From: Campylobacteraceae bacterium
GTDB lineage: Bacteria > Campylobacterota > Campylobacteria > Campylobacterales > Sulfurospirillaceae
NCBI GenBank assembly: GCA_019162915.1
Contig: JAFLKZ010000118.1
Coordinates: forward strand, 17,550-41,747
Direction: 5' to 3'
DNA: 24,198 nucleotides
The notes below the pieces were generated by a model. That model had not been told where the DNA came from. It saw nothing but the letters and a program-made list of their open reading frames with translations, and ran no database searches. Every line of letters begins with the position of its first letter. Position 1 is the stretch's first letter. The position numbers and the translations under genes were made by a program. This document shows positions 14,686-21,728 of this stretch, in pieces.

Positions 14686-15687
14686 TTATTTTAACGCTTC
14701 TAGAATTTCTCTAAAAGCCTCTTTAAAAGCACCTAGTCCCTCTTCCATTAGCGCATCACACACTACTTCCATATCTACACCATTTGCCAATAGTGAATCA
14801 AAAAAGTTCTTAATTTCATCTTCTCGTAAAACAATTTCTTTAGGCATTTTTTCATTTTCAATAAAAGCTTCTATCGTTGGAAGAGGCGCTGTGTTGATAG
14901 AATTTTTAAACAATAATTCACGAATATAATAATCAGGTCTTAACTCATCACCTTTAACGCCCGTACTCGCAAATAAGGTGCGAACATTAGGTAATTGATA
15001 ACTTTCTACCAAATGGTAAATTTGCATCGCATTCATAATACCTACTCTAGAAGTAGCAAAATCTAGTTTTTTAAGCATGTCATCTAATTTTCTATCAAAT
15101 CTACTCACAAAAACACTAATCACTGCTTTGGGTAGTTTGACATTTGGGTTCTTCTCTATCAATTTTTCATTGGCTTTTTGAAAAGAATTTAGACACTCTT
15201 TGGCTTGAGCAACAGAAAAAATAAGTGTCGCATTAACATTAATTCCATCACTCAAAAGTGCTTCCATCGCTATAAATCCCGCTTGAGTAGCAGGCACTTT
15301 TATCATCACATTGGGAAAGCCAATAGTACTATAAAGCCTTTTTCCCTCTTCAATGGTTGCCTGCGCATCATCGCATAAAAAAGGATCAACTTCAATACTG
15401 ATAAATCCATCATCCTCTTTTTCATATAATGGCAATAATGTAGACGCTGCTAATTTAATGTCACTTATTGCCAAAGACTCATAAATCTCTTTGGGAGATT
15501 TGCCTTTAAGCAGTGCTTTATCATTAGCATAAGCCTCTGAAGTTAAAAATGCAGATTTAAAAATAGAAGGATTACTTGTTGCCGCATTAACGATATTTTT
15601 TTCCAACAACTCTTTAAATTCACCCTCTAAAAAACTGCGCTCAACAAAATCACACCATAACGAAAAACCGATATTATTCATATACAT
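14686..15687 (-). CDS. tal: transaldolase
   Basis: Transaldolase moves a dihydroxyacetone unit between sedoheptulose 7-phosphate and glyceraldehyde 3-phosphate in the non-oxidative pentose phosphate pathway. The 333 residues belong to the longer Campylobacterota/actinobacterial-like form. Motifs are ATSNPSIF (35-42), FISIEVDP (about 94-101), NVMIKVPAT carrying the Schiff-base lysine (about 129), and NVNATLIFS. The late motif FASTGVKGDELRPDYYI is also typical. The start could be either of two ATGs two codons apart, with AAGAG about eight bases before the first. It follows serB by 13 bases and precedes pilT by ten. The pairing with serB matches C. jejuni as recalled. Confidence 0.95.
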   Translation of the reverse strand: MYMNNIGFSLWCDFVERSFLEGEFKELLEKNIVNAATSNPSIFKSAFLTSEAYANDKALLKGKSPKEIYESLAISDIKLAASTLLPLYEKEDDGFISIEVDPFLCDDAQATIEEGKRLYSTIGFPNVMIKVPATQAGFIAMEALLSDGINVNATLIFSVAQAKECLNSFQKANEKLIEKNPNVKLPKAVISVFVSRFDRKLDDMLKKLDFATSRVGIMNAMQIYHLVESYQLPNVRTLFASTGVKGDELRPDYYIRELLFKNSINTAPLPTIEAFIENEKMPKEIVLREDEIKNFFDSLLANGVDMEVVCDALMEEGLGAFKEAFREILEALK

Positions 15688-15700
15688 ATTTTGACTCTTT

Positions 15701-16321
15701 TTATATAAATTTTAGAAGATTGATCATGTCTTTTTCATCAATCACAATGTTAGCCGCATTTTTAAGTATCGGCTTAGCACAAAATGCTACTTTTTTAGAG
15801 GCACATTCGAACATAGAGATATCATTTGCCCCATCTCCCACTGCCATTGTATTTTCAGGAGATATATTTAAAAGCCCTTGGATACGTCTTAGCATATCAC
15901 CTTTGGAAAATCCAAACATCATATCGCCACCCACAAGCCCACTAAGGACGCCATCCCTTACATGTAAAACATTCGAAAAGTCCACATCAAAACCTAAAAT
16001 CGCTTTGGCAGGTGTCGTGGCAATCCTAAAACCTCCACTAAAAACAATGACTTTATAGCCATTTTCCTTCAGCCCTGCAATGGCTTCTTTTGCATTGGGC
16101 ATGAACGGAAGTGACGCACAAATTTCCTCGGCTCTTTTGGCATCAAGCCCTTTAAGTAAACCCACTCTCGTCGTCAAACTCTCAAAAAAATCCATCTCAC
16201 CGCGCATCGCAGCTTCGGTAATAGTAGATACTTCTTTTAAAACACCTCTCTCTTTCGCTAAAAAATCGATTGTTTCTCCATCCATCAATGTCGAATCAAA
16301 ATCAAATACACACAGCTTCAC
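15701..16321 (-). CDS. serB: phosphoserine phosphatase SerB
   Basis: SerB removes phosphate from 3-phosphoserine in the last step of serine synthesis. It is a HAD-superfamily enzyme of about 206 residues lacking the N-terminal ACT domain found in the E. coli protein. Motif I is D7-F-D9-S-T11, motif II is VIVFSGGF, and motif IV is GDGANDISMF. I chose the GTG at 16321 for three reasons: AAAGGGA lies about five bases upstream, the protein then opens right at the KLCVFDFDST motif, and a perfect TATAAT (16353-16358) sits within the longer reading frame that would start at 16363. It heads the minus-strand series and is divergent from the efflux operon. Confidence 0.93.
   Translation of the reverse strand: MKLCVFDFDSTLMDGETIDFLAKERGVLKEVSTITEAAMRGEMDFFESLTTRVGLLKGLDAKRAEEICASLPFMPNAKEAIAGLKENGYKVIVFSGGFRIATTPAKAILGFDVDFSNVLHVRDGVLSGLVGGDMMFGFSKGDMLRRIQGLLNISPENTMAVGDGANDISMFECASKKVAFCAKPILKNAANIVIDEKDMINLLKFI
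15958..15967. repeat. dispersed palindrome core TTACATGTAA, copy 7 (in serB)
   Basis: Perfect 10-base core, CTTACATGTAAA on the plus strand. Read as Leu-His-Val-Arg (NVLHVRD). Confidence 0.75.
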
Positions 16322-16352
16322 ATTTATCCCTTTGTGATTTATTATTCGTGTG

Positions 16353-16358
16353 ATTATA
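16353..16358 (-). promoter_or_regulatory. serB promoter -10
   Basis: Perfect TATAAT on the minus strand, giving a predicted start near 16346 and a 5' leader of about 25 bases to the serB GTG. A T-rich segment lies upstream near the expected -35 position. This site argues against the longer serB reading frame. Confidence 0.6.
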
Positions 16359-16401
16359 GCCATATCTTGCTTAGTGGAAAAAATGTAAGAAATCTAATCT
16401 A

Positions 16402-16415
16402 TTGATTTAGATCAA
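16402..16415 (+). promoter_or_regulatory. FNR/CRP-family operator upstream of the efflux operon
   Basis: TTGAT-TTAG-ATCAA is a perfect match to the FNR consensus TTGAT-N4-ATCAA. Its centre (16408.5) is about 41.5 bases before the transcription start predicted from the TACAAT -10 at 16438-16443, the classic class II activator position. Which CRP/FNR-family protein binds is unknown. The box also lies about 60 bases upstream of the predicted serB start, so it might act on both sides. Confidence 0.65.
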
Positions 16416-16437
16416 GCCTCGTTAACATTTGCTTCGT

Positions 16438-16443
16438 TACAAT
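16438..16443 (+). promoter_or_regulatory. -10 box of the efflux operon
   Basis: TACAAT, one mismatch to TATAAT, 27 bases before the chosen TolC ATG. No usable -35 is seen where the FNR-type box lies, as expected for an activator-dependent promoter. Confidence 0.5.
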
Positions 16444-16470
16444 GACTCTTCTATCAAAACAGGAGAGGCA

Positions 16471-17748
16471 ATGGCACTCATTATTCGTTTATATTTTTTC
16501 ATTTTTATCACTACTCAAGCTCTTTTTTCGCAAACCATCTCTTTGCAAGAAGCTATTGTCGCAACACTTGAATCGCATCCTGATGCAAAAATAGCACTCT
16601 TATCGCTTGAAAAATCTCGTGCTAATCTTGGCGTTACCAAAGCTTTGCGCCATCCAGAAATCATGCTAAATGGAGATTATTTCCCTACCAAAACATTGGT
16701 AATGCCCACCAATGGTGCTTTTGCTACGCGTGATTCTTCAACTTCTCACATAGATGTAACAGTAACTTACACTTTATGGGATTTTGGGAGGTCAAGTGAG
16801 CGCATTAATGCAGCCATGTATGAAAATGATGCATCGCTATCATTGCACGAAAATGCCCAAGCTGTCTTAATTCAAAAAGTGTGGCAGGCATATTATTCAC
16901 TCGCTTACCTTCACCGTCTCATTAAAACGACTGAGCACTCCCTTGCTTTTTACCAAGCACTCTACGATCAAGCGACGCATCTACGACACAGTGGGCTTAA
17001 AACGCAAATAGATGAAGAACGATTTTATGCTTCTTTATTGGAATCAAAAGATACGCTTGCCATAGCCCATAGTGAAGAGCGAAAAGCATATCAAATCCTT
17101 AGTTTATTGACAGCTTTACCTTTAGAGAGTATCGTGATTGAAGATGATTTTGAAGCGCTCTGCGGGACAACCATTCCTCTGCTCTCAGAGGAAAAGTGGC
17201 GCACATTGCTCATGGAAAACAATGCGCAACTGAGTGCTTTTTCTTTCAAAATAAAACAAAGTGAATCTTTACATGTAAGTGCGAGTTTAGAAAAATATGG
17301 CACCATTTCTGCAGTTGCTTCTACTGGTTACGATGACTCACTCTCCTCTTATAACACAACACAAATAGGTATCAAAGCTTCTATTCCTCTTTATACAGGG
17401 GGGAAACTTTCCCATCAAGAAGAAAAAGACAGGGTGGGTGTACTCACTTCCAAAGAAGAGTTGCGCTCCCTTGAACTAACACTTTGGCAAGAACTCTATG
17501 GAAACATTCAAGATCTCAAACGACTCGATTCAACCATCAAAGCTAAAGAAGCCGTTGCACACTCTTTGGCTAAAGCCATTTTGATTATCAAAGGGCGTTA
17601 TGCGCAAGGATTGGCTACTTACATTGAAGTCCTTGAAGCACAGATGGCATATGATAGCGCACGCACCTCTGTAAATAGTGCAATGCTTCAAAAGATATCC
17701 TCCCTAGCCAACATACACAGACTTATCCCCAAAGGACTTACCCTATGA
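16471..17748 (+). CDS. TolC family outer-membrane efflux protein
   Basis: This 425-residue protein would form the outer-membrane channel of the pump encoded by the next three genes. An N-terminal signal peptide (positive R6, hydrophobic 7-19) probably ends after LFS with Q21 as first mature residue. Two long alpha-helical repeats follow, rich in Ala, Leu, Ser and Glu, with TISLQEAIVATLESHPDAKIA early and VLEAQMAYDSARTSVNSAM late, as in the OEP domain pair. The start is the ATG at 16471 because AGGAG lies just upstream; an in-frame ATG at 16429 would lie ahead of the -10 box and give a poor signal peptide. The stop overlaps the adaptor start by four bases. Confidence 0.9.
   Translation: MALIIRLYFFIFITTQALFSQTISLQEAIVATLESHPDAKIALLSLEKSRANLGVTKALRHPEIMLNGDYFPTKTLVMPTNGAFATRDSSTSHIDVTVTYTLWDFGRSSERINAAMYENDASLSLHENAQAVLIQKVWQAYYSLAYLHRLIKTTEHSLAFYQALYDQATHLRHSGLKTQIDEERFYASLLESKDTLAIAHSEERKAYQILSLLTALPLESIVIEDDFEALCGTTIPLLSEEKWRTLLMENNAQLSAFSFKIKQSESLHVSASLEKYGTISAVASTGYDDSLSSYNTTQIGIKASIPLYTGGKLSHQEEKDRVGVLTSKEELRSLELTLWQELYGNIQDLKRLDSTIKAKEAVAHSLAKAILIIKGRYAQGLATYIEVLEAQMAYDSARTSVNSAMLQKISSLANIHRLIPKGLTL
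17269..17278. repeat. dispersed palindrome core TTACATGTAA, copy 8 (in TolC-family gene)
   Basis: Perfect 10-base core on the plus-strand operon. Read as Leu-His-Val-Ser, so the same frame is used regardless of gene orientation. Confidence 0.75.
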
Positions 17749-18890
17749 ATACGCCATCCCTTAAAAAATATTTTTTAGCGCTCTTAGTTGTTGCCCTCAT
17801 AGGAGGGGTATTTTATATGAAAGTTTATCTCCCTAAAAACTCTTTCGCTTCCATTTCTCCCAAATTAGGCGATATCAACGAAACTGTTTTTGGCGTGGGA
17901 ACCGTAGAAGCTAAGGAGCTTATGATCATCGCTTCTAAAACACCCGCTAAAGTTGCTTCTATTTTTGCAGACCAAGGAGATGAAGTTGCGCAAAATAAAA
18001 TTTTAGCGACAATGGATAACTTGGAACTTACTGCTTCTAAAGAAGAAGCACTGATGGCATTGCAAAAAAGTAAACTCTCCTATGATGCTCAAAAAACGCT
18101 TCTAGCTGATGTGAATGCAAAATATACGCTAGCCCAAATAACCCTCAAACGATACCAAAACCTTGCCCGTGATGGCTTCTTAGCCCAGTCTGAATTAGAC
18201 AGTGCCACTGCAACTCATCAAAGTGCGCAAGCGCAATGGGAGAATGCTACTATTTGGCTTAAGGTAACACAAGCAGATATTGCTAAAAGCGAAGCTACCC
18301 TTAAAACGATAGAGGCAAAACTCGAAGATTTGGTACTGCGCTCCCCTATAAACGCGCGCGTTATTTCAAGAAATGCAGAAATAGGCAGTACCGTTCTTGC
18401 GGGTGCCCCTATCTTTCGTCTAGTAGATCCTCGTTTTATTTGGGCTAAAGTGTATATCAATGAGCGACAAAGTGGTGCCATTGCAGTAGGTCAGCCTGTT
18501 TTCATAACCCTTCGCTCTCACGCAAACACACCTTATTTTGGACACATTAAGCGCATTGGTCTTGAAAATGACCGTGTCACAGAAGAGAGAGAAGTAGACA
18601 TATCTTTTGAGACAGTACCCACTTCTTTGTATTTAGGAGAACGACTCGAGGCTACTATTCACACAGCATCACATCGAGATATCTTAACGATTCCGCTAAG
18701 TGCAATACACAATATTCAAGGCGTCAAAGGAGTATGGGTCAACAAAGAAGGTCATGCTCATTTTAAGCTGATTTCGCCATTTATCATCAGTGCGGAAGGC
18801 GTCGCAAGTGCCAAAGAACTAGACCAAAATGACATCATTCTCCTCCCTAATAAACAAGAAATCTATGAGGGTAAAAGACTTGCGTTATGA
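17745..18890 (+). CDS. HlyD/MacA-type periplasmic adaptor of an efflux pump
   Basis: A 381-residue membrane-fusion protein with one N-terminal membrane anchor (about 9-27), then periplasmic domains. GTVEAKELMIIASKTPAKVASIFADQGDEV is the first half of the biotinyl-lipoyl-like domain. An Ala/Lys/Gln-rich coiled-coil hairpin (about 95-190) would contact the TolC partner. The second lipoyl half has LRSPINARVISRNAEIGSTV. Beta-barrel and membrane-proximal domains follow, with IWAKVYINERQSGAIAVGQPV. It overlaps both neighbours by four bases (ATGA), so stoichiometric coupled translation is likely. Family and role in the pump are clear; substrate is not. Confidence 0.9.
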   Translation: MNTPSLKKYFLALLVVALIGGVFYMKVYLPKNSFASISPKLGDINETVFGVGTVEAKELMIIASKTPAKVASIFADQGDEVAQNKILATMDNLELTASKEEALMALQKSKLSYDAQKTLLADVNAKYTLAQITLKRYQNLARDGFLAQSELDSATATHQSAQAQWENATIWLKVTQADIAKSEATLKTIEAKLEDLVLRSPINARVISRNAEIGSTVLAGAPIFRLVDPRFIWAKVYINERQSGAIAVGQPVFITLRSHANTPYFGHIKRIGLENDRVTEEREVDISFETVPTSLYLGERLEATIHTASHRDILTIPLSAIHNIQGVKGVWVNKEGHAHFKLISPFIISAEGVASAKELDQNDIILLPNKQEIYEGKRLAL

Positions 18891-20026
18891 TTAATTTAGC
18901 ACAAAGAGATATTGCCCATTCTTTAGGCAAGTTTCTAACAACAGCCACTGGTGTGGGGATGCTTTTAGGCGTTGTTCTCATTATGATAGGCGTTTATCGT
19001 GGTCTGGTTGATGATGCGAGTATTTTGCTTAAAGATACAAGAGCTGATTTATGGATAGTTCAACAAGATACACTGGGGCCCTTTGCGGAAAGTTCTCGTA
19101 TCCATGAAGATATTAAACATCAAATCAAACTCTTTAAAGGCGTTAAAGATGTTTCAGCAGTGACTTTTCAAAGTCTTCAGCTATATCGTAATGCTACTCC
19201 CATCAGAGTTTTTGCTATTGGTTACGATATCGGCTCTTTCTATACTCCTCACCTTTTGGCAGAGGGTCGCTCCATCATCGCTAGTCATTTTGAGATTGTG
19301 GTGGATGCAAAAACAGGTTTTAAGCTAGGTGAGCACATCACCATTGGAAGAGATATTTTTACCGTTGTTGGGATAACGCGAGATGCGGTCTCATCTAGTG
19401 GAGATTTTATGGTCTATTTTTCTCTTCCAGACGCGCAAAAAATCCAGTTTTTATCCAGTAACGAACAAATACGAAATGACCGCGCAAGAGGTGGCGCCCA
19501 AGAAGCAACAACCTCTACTGCCAATGCTATCATCGCCACACTGCACGATGGTTTTGACCCTAAAGAAGTGGCACAAGAGATCGAAAGATGGAAACATATC
19601 AAAGTTTTTACGCAATCCGAGCAACTAGACATCTTGACCAAAAATCTTGTTGAACGCTCCTCCAAACAAATTGGTTTGTTTACCCTTATTTTATTGCTGG
19701 TTGCTTCGGTCATTATCTCTTTGATTATCTACACGATGACGATGGGGAAAATTAAAGAAATCGCTATTTTAAAGCTCATTGGTGCTCCTAACGCCACTAT
19801 CATTAAAATGATTGTGCAACAATCTGTTTGGCTTGGCATATTAGCATTTATTGCGGGCAATATTTTTTCTCATGGCGTAGTTGATTTATTTCCAAAACGA
19901 ACAATTCTCATCACTTCAGATGCCCTTGCTCTGTTAGTGATAGTGATTTGTGTGAGTATCGCAGGATCACTTTTTGGCGTTAAATCAGCCTTAAAAGTAG
20001 ACCCAGCAAGCGCAATTGGAGGATAA
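18887..20026 (+). CDS. MacB/DevC/FtsX-type ABC transporter permease
   Basis: This 379-residue inner-membrane protein has the type VII ABC layout: one N-terminal helix (about 16-36), a periplasmic domain of some 220 residues, and three C-terminal helices (about 265-285, 310-330 and 345-365). The cytosolic loop MGKIKEIAILKLIGAPNATI between the second and third helices is the FtsX/MacB coupling element. The ATPase is a separate protein, so the set resembles DevBCA or LolCDE rather than fused MacB. LWIVQQDTLGPFAES after the first helix recalls DevC. These pumps use mechanotransmission to push periplasmic substrates through TolC. Substrate unknown. Confidence 0.88.
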   Translation: MINLAQRDIAHSLGKFLTTATGVGMLLGVVLIMIGVYRGLVDDASILLKDTRADLWIVQQDTLGPFAESSRIHEDIKHQIKLFKGVKDVSAVTFQSLQLYRNATPIRVFAIGYDIGSFYTPHLLAEGRSIIASHFEIVVDAKTGFKLGEHITIGRDIFTVVGITRDAVSSSGDFMVYFSLPDAQKIQFLSSNEQIRNDRARGGAQEATTSTANAIIATLHDGFDPKEVAQEIERWKHIKVFTQSEQLDILTKNLVERSSKQIGLFTLILLLVASVIISLIIYTMTMGKIKEIAILKLIGAPNATIIKMIVQQSVWLGILAFIAGNIFSHGVVDLFPKRTILITSDALALLVIVICVSIAGSLFGVKSALKVDPASAIGG

Positions 20027-20031
20027 AATCA

Positions 20032-20724
20032 ATGGAAAATCAAAAGAGTGTTATAAAAGTAGAAAAGATTTCTAAAACATATGGCGCAGGAGAAAGTGCG
20101 GTTATGGCAGTCAAAGAGGCTTCATTTGAAATTTTCAAAGGTGAAACTGTCGCGCTTTTAGGACCAAGTGGTTCAGGGAAAACAACACTTATCACCATGA
20201 TAGGGTGCATCACTGAGCCAACGGGTGGGAAATTATTTTTAGATGGCAAGATTATCTATGACAATGGATGGAAAATTCACGATACAAGACAATTACGGCG
20301 TGAAAAAATAGGCTTTATTTTTCAATCGCACAATCTCATTCCTTTTTTAAATGTAGAAGAAAATGTCACCCTTGTTCCCATTATGAATGGGCTTAGCGAC
20401 GAGATTGCTAAAAATAAAGCCAAAGAACTTCTAGACTATCTCGGTGTCGGCGATAAGTTACATGTAAAGCCCTCTCAACTCTCTGGTGGACAAAGTCAAA
20501 GGGTAGCCATAGCGCGCTCATTAGCCAATAATCCTAAAATTATACTCGCCGATGAACCCACTGCTGCACTCGATGGGGAGCGTGCACTTTCTGTTATGCA
20601 ACTCCTTAAAAAATTAGCAAAAGAGCAAGATGTTGCTATTGTCGTCGTAACACATGATGATCGAATGATTCCACTCTTTGATAAAATCATTCGTGTCAAT
20701 GATGGATATATAACGAAGGAGTAA
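20032..20724 (+). CDS. LolD/DevA-type ABC transporter ATP-binding protein
   Basis: The 230-residue nucleotide-binding subunit for the preceding permease. Walker A is GPSGSGKT (44-51), the Q-loop is in FIFQSHNLIP, the signature is LSGGQSQRVAIARSL, Walker B is IILADEPTAALD, and the switch His is in VVTHDD. The length and the signature place it in the MacB/LolD/FtsE group. GGAGG at the end of the permease gene gives a strong ribosome site five bases before the gene boundary. It is the last gene of the efflux operon. A palindrome copy encodes the L-H-V-K ahead of PSQLSGG. Confidence 0.92.
   Translation: MENQKSVIKVEKISKTYGAGESAVMAVKEASFEIFKGETVALLGPSGSGKTTLITMIGCITEPTGGKLFLDGKIIYDNGWKIHDTRQLRREKIGFIFQSHNLIPFLNVEENVTLVPIMNGLSDEIAKNKAKELLDYLGVGDKLHVKPSQLSGGQSQRVAIARSLANNPKIILADEPTAALDGERALSVMQLLKKLAKEQDVAIVVVTHDDRMIPLFDKIIRVNDGYITKE
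20458..20467. repeat. dispersed palindrome core TTACATGTAA, copy 9 (in ABC ATPase gene)
   Basis: Perfect 10-base core, GTTACATGTAAA on the plus strand. Read as Leu-His-Val-Lys just before the LSGGQ signature. Confidence 0.75.
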
Positions 20725-20734
20725 GCAACTTTGC

Positions 20735-20740
20735 TATAAT
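20735..20740 (+). promoter_or_regulatory. -10 box of metF
   Basis: Perfect TATAAT preceded by TTGC, 28 bases before the metF ATG in the 44-base gap after the ATPase gene. It suggests metF can be transcribed on its own and is not just the fifth gene of the efflux operon. Confidence 0.5.
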
Positions 20741-20768
20741 ACGAAAAAGCTAATTTGATGGATCAAAA

Positions 20769-21680
20769 ATGATAGAAAATTTTATAGCAAAACTTAGAAA
20801 CGATACATTTTTAACTTTAGAAACAACGCCGATGCATGAGCCAACTTTTGAACCCATTATCCAAAAAATCAAGATGTATGATTTGGATAAAAAGGTCGAT
20901 GGCTTTAGCACCACGGACAATCCACTTGCACGTCTTAAATATAGTGCGCTGTTTGGTGCTTTAAAATTACAAACTACTTTTAATAAGCCTGTTATCACCA
21001 CAATGAGTATGAGAGATAGAAATAAAGTGGCACTCCAATCAGACTTGCTAGGAGCAAATGAGCATCAATTAAGGACGATTTTATGTCTCACCGGTGATCC
21101 AGCAAGTGCGAGCGACCAGCCCTCTTTAAAAGGTGTTTTCGAGGGTAATAGTACGCTACTTTTAGATATTATCAAATGTTTTAATGCAGGCATGGACTAT
21201 TCTGGAAAACCTTTTGAGACACAACCTCAAAGTATTTATCCCTTCACCGTTTGTAATGCGCATGCCAATGTGCCTAAAAATCTTATGAAAAAAATGGTTA
21301 CCAAAATCAAGCATGGTGCTGTTGGCATTATCACGCAACCCGTTTACTCTCAAGAAAATGCAAAAATGCTTTTAGAACTTTTAAAAAATGCCAAAGCTGA
21401 ACTAAAAGAAGACCCCAATAATACACAACTTATCTTAGGATTTTTTCCTATCGTGAGACTTAGAACTGCACAATTTTTAGCAGCACACGTTCCAGGTATT
21501 CATGTTCCAAGTGAATGGATGGAAAAACTGGGGAAGGCTAAAAAAATTAGTGAAGAAGAAGAGCGTAAAGTGGGATTTGAGTTATCGATGAAAACGTTCA
21601 AAGAACTGAAAAAAATTCACCCTAAAATTCATATTATGAGTGCTAATAATTTCAAAATTGTTTCTGATATATTAAGTTAA
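20769..21680 (+). CDS. metF: methylenetetrahydrofolate reductase family protein, acetogen-like type
   Basis: A 303-residue TIM-barrel protein of the MetF family, which reduces 5,10-methylene-THF to 5-methyl-THF for methionine synthesis or one-carbon flow. Recognisable parts are TTDNPLARL (about 58), MRDRNKVALQSDLLGA (81-96), LCLTGDPAS (105-113), GIITQPVYS (about 188) and HIMSANNFKIV at the end. It lacks the FEFFPPK opening typical of E. coli MetF and has LETTPMHEP instead. The DRNK-x4-QSDLLGA and GDP-x-KGVF pattern resembles MetF of acetogens as I recall it. Whether it uses NADH, ferredoxin or another donor is open. It is convergent with cheW and shares a hairpin with it. Confidence 0.8.
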   Translation: MIENFIAKLRNDTFLTLETTPMHEPTFEPIIQKIKMYDLDKKVDGFSTTDNPLARLKYSALFGALKLQTTFNKPVITTMSMRDRNKVALQSDLLGANEHQLRTILCLTGDPASASDQPSLKGVFEGNSTLLLDIIKCFNAGMDYSGKPFETQPQSIYPFTVCNAHANVPKNLMKKMVTKIKHGAVGIITQPVYSQENAKMLLELLKNAKAELKEDPNNTQLILGFFPIVRLRTAQFLAAHVPGIHVPSEWMEKLGKAKKISEEEERKVGFELSMKTFKELKKIHPKIHIMSANNFKIVSDILS

Positions 21681-21687
21681 GATAAGA

Positions 21688-21719
21688 CCACTGAAGGGTT
21701 AAATTTATCTCTTCAGTGG
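21688..21719. terminator. hairpin between convergent metF and cheW
   Basis: Nine-base-pair stem CCACTGAAG (21688-21696) / CTTCAGTGG (21711-21719) around a 14-base loop. Neither strand has a long T tract directly after the stem (CCTAAAAATC on plus, TCTTATCTTAAC on minus), so it may stall or protect both transcripts more than terminate them sharply. Confidence 0.55.
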
Positions 21720-21728
21720 CCTAAAAAT

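Noticed and set aside
16322..16363. N-terminal extension of SerB starting at an ATG at 16363
   Set aside because: The perfect TATAAT of the serB promoter lies inside it, the GTG at 16321 has a good ribosome site, and the SerB family begins at the KLCVFDFD segment.
16429..16470. Longer TolC-family start at an ATG at 16429
   Set aside because: It begins ahead of the -10 box and would put 14 polar residues before the signal peptide; AGGAG right before the ATG at 16471 decides the start.
20755..20766. TTGAT-GG-ATCAA, a second FNR-like dyad just before metF
   Set aside because: The spacer is two bases, not the four needed for FNR/CRP-family half-site geometry, and it overlaps the metF ribosome-binding region, so I treat it as chance.
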